From positions 1-51,730 of the forward strand of contig CAKUCW010000019.1 in NCBI GenBank assembly GCA_934643825.1: 51,730 nucleotides of DNA. The letters are read 5' to 3'. Below the pieces are notes generated by a model, which saw only the letters and a list, made by a program, of their open reading frames with translations, was not told the DNA's origin and made no database searches. This document shows, piece by piece, positions 37,573 to 46,310 of the stretch. How positions within the stretch are numbered: the first letter of the stretch is position 1; the number at the start of each line of letters is the position of its first letter. The DNA comes from an uncultured Clostridia bacterium. GTDB taxonomy: Bacteria; Bacillota; Clostridia; Christensenellales; Aristaeellaceae. Made by a program: the position numbers and the translations under genes.

Positions 37573-39885
37573 ATGAAAAAGATACTTGCGTTGATTCTTG
37601 CGGCGAGCCTGATGCTGTGCGCCGCGTATGCGCTGGCGGCGACCGGCAACGTGACCATCGCCGTGCAGGGACAGGACGGCTTTAACGACTTTATCTCCAG
37701 TATGCTGGTCTGGGGCGACAAGCTGCTGCTTTCCAGCTACAACTCGCTTTATGCGTGGAACAGCGAAACGCGCAAGCTGGTTGAGGTGCAGGGCTATGAC
37801 CAGCTTCAATACATGCTGACCGATGAGGAAACGGGCGTCATCAAGGCGGAAGAGGACGGATACTGCTACTTTGATACGGATCTCTACGTCGCCGATGGCA
37901 AGATCTACCGCATGGCGCAGATAAATGATTCGGACGGCAACCAGACGAGCTATCTGGTGGAAATCATCATTTCGGACGACGGCGAGCTGTCGCTGGGCGA
38001 CGTCATCGACCTGGGCGACGCGCTCTCCATCACCAATGAGGTAGACGGGGAAACGTACAGCTACACCCGCAGTCTGCAAAACCCCTGCTCGTTCGGACGG
38101 ACGATTTACGCGCTCTCCTACGGCGATTCGCTGGAGCTGCTTTCGCTCGATCTGGACAGCGAAACGGTCGATGCCGTGACGCTGGATACGGATTACCAGA
38201 TAGACAGCATCAGCCCTTACACCGAGGGCAAGCTGCTGATGATCGGCAGCAACTACAACGTAGACCCGATTGAAACGGCTCTGCTGGTTTACGACACGCA
38301 GACCGAGGAAATCACCGAGCTGGGCAAGATGCCGCGGGACGGCTATAACACGCCGAGCGCCATCTGCTATGACGAGGCGCGCAGCAAGGTTTACTATGTG
38401 CTTTCCGGCAGCGTCTGGCGCATGGACATCAGCGACGACGGCTTCGGCACGCCGGAGGAGTTCGGCGACATGCCGCTGGAATCCTATTCCAACAGCGTGG
38501 CGGTGATGATGGGCGACTGGTACATCCTCAGCAGCTACGACGGCGTTGTCGGGCGCGATGTGACGCTGGATAAAATGCCGCCTCAGCGTCTGCGCGTTGT
38601 CAACAGCAACTACGAAGAGAGCATCAAGACGGCGTATTACGCCTTTACGGACAAGCATCCGGAATACATGGTGTCCATCTCCACCAATCTGGATGAAAGC
38701 ACGCTGCTCCAGAGCATGATGAACCGCGACAGCAGCGTGGATATCTACACCATTTCCAGCTCGAGCAGCGCGCTTTCCGCGCTGATGAACCGCGGCTATC
38801 TGGCGGAGCTGGGCTCGAGCGAAAAGCTGACGGCGGCGGTCGATTCGCTCTATCCGTTCATCCGGGATTTCTGCAAAAAGGACGGACAGCTCTGCCTCAT
38901 GCCGTTCTCCGGATACGCCATGGGACTGACCATGAACATCAAAGCCCTGACCGAGAAGCTGGGCTATACGCAGGAGGATGTCCCGACCTCGTGGAAGCAG
39001 CTGTTTGAGCTGATTAACGATATCGCGGCGAACAAGAAGCTGGAAGAAGCTCCCGAAGTCAGCTTTGTGATGGAGGGCTATACGCAGCAGGATCTGCGCA
39101 ACATGATCTTCTCCAATATGATGAGCGATTATTATACCTGGCTTGACCAGAGCGAGGAGAACCTGACCAACGGCACGCCGGTGCTGCTTGAGCTGTGCGA
39201 AGCGTTTGAAAAGGTCGATTGGAGCGGTCTGGGTCTGCCGGAGGAATATTCCGAAGATGGTTGGATGTCTGATGGCATGAAGGAGAGCGTGCTGATTGAT
39301 TTTAACAGCGTGGATGTGACCCGCTATGTCGGCGCGGATCAAGACAGTGTGATTTGTCCGCTTTCCGTCGTGGACGGCGAGGAGCCGGTCATCGGCATGA
39401 CGCTGACGCTGGCGTTTGTCAATCCGTTCTCCGAAAACAAGGATGCGGCGATTGAATATCTGGAAGACGCATGGGACGCCAACAGCAGAACCAACAGGAT
39501 TCTGATGGATCCGAACGACAACGAGCCGGTCGTCAACGCTTACTACGAGCAGAATTTGAAGGATATCCAAAGCAACATCGACCAGCAGAAAAAGTCCCTG
39601 GAAACGATGACCGATGAGGAAACGCGTGAAATGATGCAGAACGAGATCAATTCCATGGAGGAGTGGCTTGAGGAATATAAGGAGAGAGGCAAGTACGACG
39701 TGACGCCGGAGCAGATTGCGAAGTACCGCGAGGTTGCCGGCAAGATGGCCGTCGCGAAGAGCGACATCTATGGCGGCGATTCCTACGATCAGATGTATCA
39801 GTATGTGGACGGCGCAATCACGGCGAGCCAGTTTGCCGCCCAGCTTGAAAAGACGCTCCAGATGCAGCGTCTGGAGGGCAACTGA
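37573..39885 (+). CDS. Fusion of a propeller-like sensor domain and an extracellular solute-binding protein
   Basis: A 770-residue exported protein. After the signal peptide (MKKILALILAASLMLCAAYA, cut near LA-AT; the cysteine lacks a proper lipobox) come about 310 residues of repeated short strands with WGDKLLLSSYNSLYAWNSET, DTDLYVADGKIYRMA, VYYVLSGSVWRMDI and GDWYILSSYDGVVGRD, resembling a seven-bladed propeller. From about residue 340 it is a family-1 solute-binding protein (YYAFTDKHPEYMVSISTNLD; GYLAELGSSEKLTA; FCKKDGQLCLMPFSGYAMGL; LGYTQEDVPTSWKQLFELIN; IGMTLTLAFVNPFSENKDAA). Most such binding proteins have 400-550 residues and no propeller. The two sugar-type permeases that follow fit it. 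Confidence 0.82.
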   Translation: MKKILALILAASLMLCAAYALAATGNVTIAVQGQDGFNDFISSMLVWGDKLLLSSYNSLYAWNSETRKLVEVQGYDQLQYMLTDEETGVIKAEEDGYCYFDTDLYVADGKIYRMAQINDSDGNQTSYLVEIIISDDGELSLGDVIDLGDALSITNEVDGETYSYTRSLQNPCSFGRTIYALSYGDSLELLSLDLDSETVDAVTLDTDYQIDSISPYTEGKLLMIGSNYNVDPIETALLVYDTQTEEITELGKMPRDGYNTPSAICYDEARSKVYYVLSGSVWRMDISDDGFGTPEEFGDMPLESYSNSVAVMMGDWYILSSYDGVVGRDVTLDKMPPQRLRVVNSNYEESIKTAYYAFTDKHPEYMVSISTNLDESTLLQSMMNRDSSVDIYTISSSSSALSALMNRGYLAELGSSEKLTAAVDSLYPFIRDFCKKDGQLCLMPFSGYAMGLTMNIKALTEKLGYTQEDVPTSWKQLFELINDIAANKKLEEAPEVSFVMEGYTQQDLRNMIFSNMMSDYYTWLDQSEENLTNGTPVLLELCEAFEKVDWSGLGLPEEYSEDGWMSDGMKESVLIDFNSVDVTRYVGADQDSVICPLSVVDGEEPVIGMTLTLAFVNPFSENKDAAIEYLEDAWDANSRTNRILMDPNDNEPVVNAYYEQNLKDIQSNIDQQKKSLETMTDEETREMMQNEINSMEEWLEEYKERGKYDVTPEQIAKYREVAGKMAVAKSDIYGGDSYDQMYQYVDGAITASQFAAQLEKTLQMQRLEGN

Positions 39886-39891
39886 TTTCCC

Positions 39892-40746
39892 ATGTTTGAA
39901 AAAAAGAAATCGGTGCTGCTGTTTCTGCTGCCGGGGCTTTGCATGCTGCTCATCTTCTACATCATCCCGTTTTTCAGCGGCATCGGGTACAGCCTGATGG
40001 ACGGCAGCTACAAAAACGAATTCGTAGGGCTGAAAAACTATCGGGAGATCTGGCAGAACAGCATGTTCCTGCTGGGGCTGAAAAACACGATGGAGCTGTC
40101 GCTCATCTGTGCGCCGCTGCTGTGGATTCTGTCGTTCCTGCTGGCGAGTGCGCTGGCTTCCATCAAGCCGTTCGGCGGGTTCTTCCGTTCGAGCGTGCTT
40201 CTGCCGTATCTGACGCCGTCCTCGGCGATTCTGCTGGTCTGGCTGGTGCTGTTCGATTACGGCGGACCGGTGAACCGTGCGCTGGCGGCGATGGGGGCGG
40301 AGCGGGTCATGTGGCTGTCAAGCGGCGCGCTGCGCCTGCCTGTCGTGCTGATGTTCCTCTGGAAAAATCTGGGCTTCTGCCTCATCATCTTTCTGGCGGC
40401 GCTGCAATCCGTTCCGCAGCCGCTGTATGAGTATGCGACGCTGGAGGGCGCGGGATTTATGACCCGCGCTTTCCGCATTACGCTGCCGCTGGTTACGCCG
40501 ACGGCGTTTCTGGTGTTCGTGCTGGCGTGGATCAACGCGTTCAAGATTTTCAAAGAGGTCTATTTCATCGCGGGCGCATATCCGGATTACTCGGTCTATA
40601 CGCTGCAAAACTATATGAACAACATGTTCCAGAAGCTCAATTATCAAAACGTGACTGCCGCGGCGTATTCCTTTGGCTTGATCGTGTTCGCCATTTTCGG
40701 CGTGCTGTTCTTCCTGCAAAGGCGTGCGGCACGCGGGCTGAACTGA
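39892..40746 (+). CDS. ABC sugar-type permease, MalF/UgpA class
   Basis: A 284-residue inner-membrane protein with six spans (LLFLLPGLCMLLIFYIIPFF; LKNTMELSLICAPLLWILSF). The cytoplasmic EAA loop, which docks the ATPase, reads YEYATLEGAGFMTRAFRITL-PLVTP. It starts six bases after the binding protein stop and is followed after ten bases by the MalG-type partner. Together they form a carbohydrate-type importer whose ATPase is not in this locus; the MsmK/UgpC-like ATPase at 49616 or one elsewhere may be shared. Confidence 0.92.
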   Translation: MFEKKKSVLLFLLPGLCMLLIFYIIPFFSGIGYSLMDGSYKNEFVGLKNYREIWQNSMFLLGLKNTMELSLICAPLLWILSFLLASALASIKPFGGFFRSSVLLPYLTPSSAILLVWLVLFDYGGPVNRALAAMGAERVMWLSSGALRLPVVLMFLWKNLGFCLIIFLAALQSVPQPLYEYATLEGAGFMTRAFRITLPLVTPTAFLVFVLAWINAFKIFKEVYFIAGAYPDYSVYTLQNYMNNMFQKLNYQNVTAAAYSFGLIVFAIFGVLFFLQRRAARGLN

Positions 40747-40756
40747 GGAGGCGCAC

Positions 40757-41623
40757 ATGAAACCGACGATTCATTTAAAGCGCCGCCACATCCTCATTCG
40801 TCTGCTGCTTTCGCTCACGGCGGTGATCATCCTGCTGCCCATCGTCATCACGGCGCTGTATTCGTTCTTTTCGCCCGATGAGATTAAGGCGTTTATGGAT
40901 ACGCGCAGCAGCTATGACGCGGCGCAGTTCATGGAAATCAAGCTGTCGCCCAATATGTTCTCCCTCAGCCAGTATTACAAGATACTCATCGAGGACATGA
41001 CCATCCTGCGCTATTTCGTCAATTCCGCCATGTATACCGGCGCGATTCTGCTGGGACAGGCGCTGTTTATTCCGGCGATGGCGTATGCGCTCTCCCGATT
41101 CAGGTTTCCCGGAAGGGATGCGCTGTTTTTCGTCATCATCATGCTGATGCTCCTGCCGTTTCAGGTCACGATGGTGCCTAACGTCATCACCCTTCGGGCG
41201 ATGGGGCTGCTGGATACGGTCTGGTCGGTCATTCTGCCGATGACGGTTGCGCCGTTTTACATTTTCCTTCTGCGGCAGTACATGGTCGGCTTGCCGGGCG
41301 ATATGATCGAGGCGGCGCAGATAGACGGCGCGGGCACGCTCAGGTGCTTTGTGCATGTGGTGATGCCGGTCTGCCAGCCCATCTTGGGCGCGGCGATTGC
41401 GCTGTCGTTTGCGGATTGCTGGAATCTGGTCGAGCAGCCGCTCACCTATCTGACGACGCATACGGAGCTTTATCCGCTGTCCGTCGCGTTCAACCAGCTG
41501 ACTCAGAAAAGCACGGGCGTGGAGTTCGCGGGCGCGGCGCTGTATACACTGCCGGCACTGTTCATCTATCTGTTCTTCCAGAACGATATTCTGGAAGGCG
41601 TACAGCTGACGGAGCTGAAATAG
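40757..41623 (+). CDS. ABC sugar-type permease, MalG/UgpE class
   Basis: A 288-residue partner permease: six spans (HILIRLLLSLTAVIILLPIV; LFFVIIMLMLLPFQVTMVPN) and EAA loop DMIEAAQIDGAGTLRCFVHV-VMPVCQP. MalG proteins usually are 270-290 residues. The first periplasmic loop (SFFSPDEIKAFMDTRSSYDA) is somewhat long. It is preceded by GAGGAGG and forms one operon with the two genes upstream and, 18 bases later, the second adaptor. Confidence 0.92.
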   Translation: MKPTIHLKRRHILIRLLLSLTAVIILLPIVITALYSFFSPDEIKAFMDTRSSYDAAQFMEIKLSPNMFSLSQYYKILIEDMTILRYFVNSAMYTGAILLGQALFIPAMAYALSRFRFPGRDALFFVIIMLMLLPFQVTMVPNVITLRAMGLLDTVWSVILPMTVAPFYIFLLRQYMVGLPGDMIEAAQIDGAGTLRCFVHVVMPVCQPILGAAIALSFADCWNLVEQPLTYLTTHTELYPLSVAFNQLTQKSTGVEFAGAALYTLPALFIYLFFQNDILEGVQLTELK

Positions 41624-41641
41624 AATAACGAGGAAGAAACG

Positions 41642-42982
41642 ATGAAAAAATTTGCCATCAAGGGACTTGTGGCGCTGGCGGCGGTGGTCGCCCTGAGCAT
41701 GTTCTTTTCCGGCACAATCAAAACGATATCGACCGCGAAGGTCAAGCTGGTGACAGCCAAGCAGGGCAAGCTGGAGGAGGAAATCAAGCTGAGCGGACAG
41801 CTCACGTTTCCCGAAAAGGAAGACGTCAAGCTCGAGCTTTCCTCCGACCAGAGTGTGACGATTAAGCGCGTCCGCGTCGCCAAGGGGCGCAGAATCAGCG
41901 CGGGCGACGTGCTTTTTGAAGCGGAAGTGTCCGGCTACGACAAGGAAATGGAATCCCTGCGCAGCGATTACGATGCCTCGCAGAAGAAACTGCTGGAGCT
42001 GGAACGCAAGAACGGCGACCTGCGGCTCAAGCGCACGGAGGAAATCTGGATCGAGTCCTACGACAATCTCGCCAAAAGCAAAGACGAGCTGGCGCAGGCG
42101 CAGACCAATCTGGAAGTAGCGGCAAAGCTGGCGGGCGTAAAGCTCATCGACGGCGGGCTGCCGGAGAGCGCGGCGGATAACCAGCAGCTGATTGACCTCT
42201 ATCAGGCGGTCATCGACGCGCAGACCGCGCAGGCGGAGGCGCAGAAGAAGTTTAACAACGCCAATCGGCTGGGCATCAGCGAGGATGTGCTCAGCTACAT
42301 CACCGAGAGCCGTGAACTGAAGGATAAGCTCGCCCAAACGCAGGAGAAGATCGCCGAGCTGGATGTTTTGGCGCAGCAGGTGAGCGAGGTCAAGGCGGCG
42401 CACGACGGCTATGTCGTCGAAATCAACGTCAAGGCGGGCGACGCTTATGACGGAAAGACCGCCGCAATCGTTCTCAGCGCGGAGGGGTGCGAACCCGTTC
42501 TGCGTGCGGACACGAGCAAGGTCGAGCGGACAATCGAAAAGGGCACGCAGGTGACGATCAAGCGCGACAGCGGCAAGACGCTCACCAAGAAGGTGACCGA
42601 CGCAGGCGTGGACGACGAGGGCAAAAAATACGTCGATATCAAGCTGAGCGACAAGGACGTGACCACCCTCGGCGGCGGCTCGGCTCTGCTGGCTTCGCCC
42701 GTTGAGATGACGGCGAGCTACCGCGCCAGCACCTCGACGACGCTGCTTCCCGCAAGCGCAGTCCGCGGAAGCGGGGACAGCCGCTATGTCTATCTGGTCA
42801 GCGAGGAAAACAATGCGCTGGGTCAGCGCGTGCTCAAGGTCAAAAAGCAGGATGTGAAGGTGCTTGCCGAGGTCGGCAGCACGGTTTCGCTGGAAGACGA
42901 TTTGAGCCGTCAGCGCGTGGCGTATATGGAGGATCGTTCCATCAGCGATGGGTCTGAGGTCATGGTCTATGGCAACGAATAA
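41642..42982 (+). CDS. HlyD-family membrane fusion adaptor protein (2)
   Basis: A 446-residue protein anchored by an N-terminal membrane segment (IKGLVALAAVVALSMFFS). It has the full adaptor design: lipoyl halves around a coiled-coil hairpin (QSVTIKRVRVAKGRRISAGD; ESLRSDYDASQKKLLELERK through QAVIDAQTAQAEAQKKFNNA; AHDGYVVEINVKAGDAYDGK), then a beta-barrel and a membrane-proximal domain (LLPASAVRGSGDSRYVYLVS). Such proteins pair with MacB-type exporters, and the next gene is MacB-like. The two overlap by 14 bases. Confidence 0.87.
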   Translation: MKKFAIKGLVALAAVVALSMFFSGTIKTISTAKVKLVTAKQGKLEEEIKLSGQLTFPEKEDVKLELSSDQSVTIKRVRVAKGRRISAGDVLFEAEVSGYDKEMESLRSDYDASQKKLLELERKNGDLRLKRTEEIWIESYDNLAKSKDELAQAQTNLEVAAKLAGVKLIDGGLPESAADNQQLIDLYQAVIDAQTAQAEAQKKFNNANRLGISEDVLSYITESRELKDKLAQTQEKIAELDVLAQQVSEVKAAHDGYVVEINVKAGDAYDGKTAAIVLSAEGCEPVLRADTSKVERTIEKGTQVTIKRDSGKTLTKKVTDAGVDDEGKKYVDIKLSDKDVTTLGGGSALLASPVEMTASYRASTSTTLLPASAVRGSGDSRYVYLVSEENNALGQRVLKVKKQDVKVLAEVGSTVSLEDDLSRQRVAYMEDRSISDGSEVMVYGNE

Positions 42983-44156
42983 AACCGTGAAAAAGCATCG
43001 CGGCACGCTGGCTCTGCTGCTGGGCGTGCTGCTGATGGCGGCGGGGTGCATCCTGCTGACGCGATACGGCGGGCGGCTCGAGTATATCCTGACCGCGCCT
43101 GCGGCGACGCAGGAGGGCGGCGAGCTGAACGCATTCTATGAGGATGCCCAAAAGCAGATTGCCGCCATCGCGGATTCGATTGAAGCCGGCGCGGTCGGCG
43201 CACGGGCGCAGGGCATGATGTTGACCGCGGGCGAAAGCGGCAGCGCGGAGGCGACGGTTTACGCCGTGGGTTCGGGTTATTTCGACGTCGTTCACGAAAC
43301 GCTGCTGAGCGGTCGGTTGGTCAGCGAAGCCGACGTCAAGCGGAAAGAGAATGTCATCGTCATCGACGAGAGCACGGCGCTGTCCTTTTTCGCGGGCGAT
43401 GATCCGCTGAACGGCAAGGTCACGCTGAACGGCATCGAGTACGAGGTCGCGGGCGTCATCAAGGGCGGTCGGCGGCTTGGCGAAACGGATGAACACGTCG
43501 CCTATATCCCCATCACGGCGGCAAGCGGCAACGCGCTGGCGATGCAGACCGTCGAAATCGTCGCCAAGACGAACGATTCCACGACGGGAAGCGCCATCCT
43601 GATGCGGGATTCGCTGGAGGCGTGGCGAGGCGGCGGCAGCTTTTACAATTACGATAAGCTGACCATGGGCGCGATGATGCCCCTGCGGTGGATTGCGCTG
43701 TTCGCCGGCGCAGCGTTTCTGCTGAGCTTGCTTGCCCGACTCAATGCCGCGGCGTGGGGGCGAATCTGCTATTACGCCGAGCAGCTTAAAACGCGCTATG
43801 CGCGGGACATGATCGGGGGCATGGCGGCAAGCGTGCTGCTCTGTCTGCTGGGCTATGCGGCGTTGGCGGGCGCGGCGTTTCTGCTGGCTCAGTTCGTGAT
43901 TGCGCCGCTGTACGTCTTCACGGAGTGGGTTCCGGAGGTCGTGGTGGAGCTGAAGTCTGTGACCAGCCGCTTCTGGTCGCTCAACCGCACGAATTCCGCC
44001 GCCGTTCGGCTGGTCAGCCGCGCATACTGCGTGACGGAGACCGGACAGGGGCTTCTGCGCTGGGGCACGATTGCGTTGCTGCTCGGCATAGCGATGAATG
44101 GCATTCCGTTCTTCTGCCGGAAGGTCGAAATGCCGAATATGAATAAAGAGAGATAA
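42969..44156 (+). CDS. MacB-like membrane protein with periplasmic core domain, no ATPase
   Basis: A 395-residue protein: first span LALLLGVLLMAAGCILLTRY, a long outer domain like MacB_PCD (VYAVGSGYFDVVHETLLSGR, VIVIDESTALSFFAGDDPLN, LNGIEYEVAGVIKGG), then three spans at the C-terminus (MMPLRWIALFAGAAFLLSLL; AASVLLCLLGYAALAGAAFL; WGTIALLLGIAMNGIPFFC). It lacks the FtsX-like C-terminal signature in full, so the family call is partial. The ATG at 42969 has GAGG nine bases upstream. No FtsE/MacB ATPase follows; a terminator does. Confidence 0.7.
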   Translation: MATNKTVKKHRGTLALLLGVLLMAAGCILLTRYGGRLEYILTAPAATQEGGELNAFYEDAQKQIAAIADSIEAGAVGARAQGMMLTAGESGSAEATVYAVGSGYFDVVHETLLSGRLVSEADVKRKENVIVIDESTALSFFAGDDPLNGKVTLNGIEYEVAGVIKGGRRLGETDEHVAYIPITAASGNALAMQTVEIVAKTNDSTTGSAILMRDSLEAWRGGGSFYNYDKLTMGAMMPLRWIALFAGAAFLLSLLARLNAAAWGRICYYAEQLKTRYARDMIGGMAASVLLCLLGYAALAGAAFLLAQFVIAPLYVFTEWVPEVVVELKSVTSRFWSLNRTNSAAVRLVSRAYCVTETGQGLLRWGTIALLLGIAMNGIPFFCRKVEMPNMNKER

Positions 44157-44161
44157 ATAAC

Positions 44162-44201
44162 AAAACGGTGCTGTCGGCATGGAGCTGATAGCACCGTTTT
44201 T
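44162..44201 (+). terminator. Terminator after the export locus
   Basis: AAAACGGTGCT, a 17-base loop, AGCACCGTTTTT. It closes the plus-strand run; the next gene is convergent. The gap 44202-44342 shows nothing further. Confidence 0.85.
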
Positions 44202-44342
44202 GTGTGATTTTTGGAAGCGGTAAAGCGTTGACATTGTTTTCTTTCCGCTTTTTAACGCCTGGGAAATTTTGAAAAACCGCTCCTATGAACCGCCCTTCAA
44301 CGCATGTGACATTCGCGTATCCGTCAGGCAAGTCCAGAGCGC

Positions 44343-46187
44343 TTACTTCACATTGCTTTCCGGGCGCATCATCTCGGTCGAATAGTATTGACCGTCGCGC
44401 CAGAAGTAAACCGTCTTGATTTCGCCCGGCTTAAACGAGGCACGCGCAAGGCGGAGCGTCATGTCGCCCAGAATCGTCTGGTCGCCAATGCCGACGAGAA
44501 TATCGCCTTCCTGAAGCCCGGCTTCCTGCGCGGGAGAGCCTTCTTCGACCGAACGCAGATAGGCGCCCTGCGGCAGGTTGTAGTGGGTTTGGTAAATCGG
44601 CAGGACATACCGCGCTACAATGCCCATTTCCCATTTGGCGGCTTCCTCGCGCTCGCTGTCCGTGATGGTCAGGGGCAGCGTGTGCATCAGGATCTCCGTC
44701 GTGCCCTTGCCGACGGGGACAAAGACCATCTGGTCGTCATCCACAAAGACGTTGCGTCCGCCGCTTCGATAGCGGCAGATGGCGATCTGCGCACCGGAGA
44801 AGTAGTTTTTGTAGCTGACCTGAAAATGATGCGGATAGATTTCGACTTCGCCGATTTCCGGCTCCATGTAGTAATCATCATCCAGATTCGCCTTGCCGTT
44901 GGTCGCAAAATCGGAATACGAATTCCCCTTGGCGATGGAAATATCGGAGATCGTATATTCGCGCTCGATTTCCTCGGCAAAGGTTTCCGCCATGTCTGCC
45001 GCTTCGCCGCTGCTCGTGTTGGGGATGATCTTCAAACCAAACCCGGTCAGCTTGCCGTTCGTCTGATTCCGCACGCTGACCTGTACGCTGCCGTAGAAGC
45101 TGTACGACGTGATTTCCGCACGCTGAATATAGAGCGGCTGGGCTTTGTTTTGCAGGTAGGTGACCTCCTGCTTGCTGCCTTCGCGGGCGAGCATGCGGTC
45201 GTCAAAGAGAAGCGCCTGCGTATACGGATCGGCAACGCCGGTTTCCTCCAGACCGCAGTCTTTTTGGAAAATCTTGATGACGTCTGCGGTGGATTGGGTA
45301 TACAGCGCGTTTTCGTTTCGCTTGGTATAATAGCCCAGCTCATAAAGGCGCTTGCGAAGTTTCAGAACATCGCTGTTCCGGTCGCCGACGTCAAGCGTTT
45401 TGTAAGCGGCAAGCTCATCGTCGGTATAGGTGAAGGGAATCTCGTTTTTGATATCGGCGATGGGATCGCGGGAGATCACGGGGAACATCTCGCGAACCTC
45501 GCCCTCGGTGACGGGAATCAGATCGACCGGGCGCACCTGACGCAGAAGCTCGGCGAGAATATAGCCCTCTTTGTTGCCCTTGCCCTTTTCAATATGCAGC
45601 CAGAGTTCGCCGTCGCGCTCGACCTCGCCGATGGCATTCAAAGCGGTGTTTGCCTCAACAACGCCCAGACGGGAACCATCCGGCTTTTTGCGCAGGTTGG
45701 CACGCTTGAGCGTGCGCACGAGGCGCGGCTCGTCATAGAGCGTTTCGCCGGTTACCGCATTGGGCGCGGGCGTCCCGTCGTCCTTGGCTTCGCTGCCCGC
45801 TTCGGGCGTGGCAGTCGGCTCTGGGGAAGGCGTCGGGGTCGGCGTGGCGGTCGGTTCCGGCGTCGGGGTCGGAACCGGCTCGAGCAGGCTCAGCAGAACA
45901 TAGCCTTCGCGCCCGCTCTTGGCGACATGAACATACGCCCACGTTTCATCGCCGACGGTCATTTCGCTCTGGACGGTGACGATGCTGTGCTTTTTCAGGG
46001 TTTCGAGCTTATCGCTTTTGGTGTTGGGCAGCTTGCGCAGGTTCGCCTGCTTGGCGGTTTGCAGCTGACGGTTTTCCTGCTGCTCGGCGGTGGGCGCGGG
46101 GGTATCCTCGCCCAGCGCGGTCAGTGGAGAGAGCGCCAGCATTGCCGCCAGCGCACAGATATATGCGACAGATCTTCTTGATTTCAT
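44343..46187 (-). CDS. Secreted SH3 / peptidoglycan-binding / PDZ multidomain protein
   Basis: A 614-residue exported protein: signal peptide MKSRRSVAYICALAAMLALS (cut near ALG-ED); first SH3b domain (AKQANLRKLPNTKSDKLETL; EGYVLLSLLEP, ~45-105); a Pro/Thr linker; second SH3b (LKRANLRKKPDGSRLGVVEA; KEGYILAELL, ~160-215); a peptidoglycan-binding domain (VLKLRKRLYELGYYTKRNEN; VIKIFQKDCGLEETGVADP, ~275-330); a middle beta-rich domain; and a C-terminal PDZ domain (QGAYLRSVEEGSPAQEAGLQ; EGDILVGIGDQTILGDMT). It should attach to the cell wall. No protease catalytic triad is seen. Confidence 0.85.
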   Translation of the reverse strand: MKSRRSVAYICALAAMLALSPLTALGEDTPAPTAEQQENRQLQTAKQANLRKLPNTKSDKLETLKKHSIVTVQSEMTVGDETWAYVHVAKSGREGYVLLSLLEPVPTPTPEPTATPTPTPSPEPTATPEAGSEAKDDGTPAPNAVTGETLYDEPRLVRTLKRANLRKKPDGSRLGVVEANTALNAIGEVERDGELWLHIEKGKGNKEGYILAELLRQVRPVDLIPVTEGEVREMFPVISRDPIADIKNEIPFTYTDDELAAYKTLDVGDRNSDVLKLRKRLYELGYYTKRNENALYTQSTADVIKIFQKDCGLEETGVADPYTQALLFDDRMLAREGSKQEVTYLQNKAQPLYIQRAEITSYSFYGSVQVSVRNQTNGKLTGFGLKIIPNTSSGEAADMAETFAEEIEREYTISDISIAKGNSYSDFATNGKANLDDDYYMEPEIGEVEIYPHHFQVSYKNYFSGAQIAICRYRSGGRNVFVDDDQMVFVPVGKGTTEILMHTLPLTITDSEREEAAKWEMGIVARYVLPIYQTHYNLPQGAYLRSVEEGSPAQEAGLQEGDILVGIGDQTILGDMTLRLARASFKPGEIKTVYFWRDGQYYSTEMMRPESNVK

Positions 46188-46280
46188 TGCGTCCTTTCCT
46201 GCAAGAGCGCGTCAACCCGTTTGCCCGCGGCCTAATCAGGCGGGCAGGGCTGCTCCTGCAATTCCGATCCGGATGAAACC

Positions 46281-46309
46281 ATTATACCAGTTTAGCGGCG
46301 TTGGGGCAA
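46281..46309 (-). promoter_or_regulatory. Promoter of the SH3/PDZ gene
   Basis: On the minus strand TTGCCC (46309-46304), 17-base spacer, TATAAT (46286-46281). It sits against the end of the ALDH gene; the leader of about 95 bases contains a GC-rich hairpin. Confidence 0.65.
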
Positions 46310-46310
46310 G

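Noticed and set aside
37330..39570. Minus-strand frame of 746 codons
   Set aside because: Shadow of the solute-binding fusion gene; no recognisable domain.
44388..46181. Plus-strand frame of 597 codons
   Set aside because: Shadow of the SH3/PDZ gene, which has a signal peptide, domains and promoter on the minus strand.
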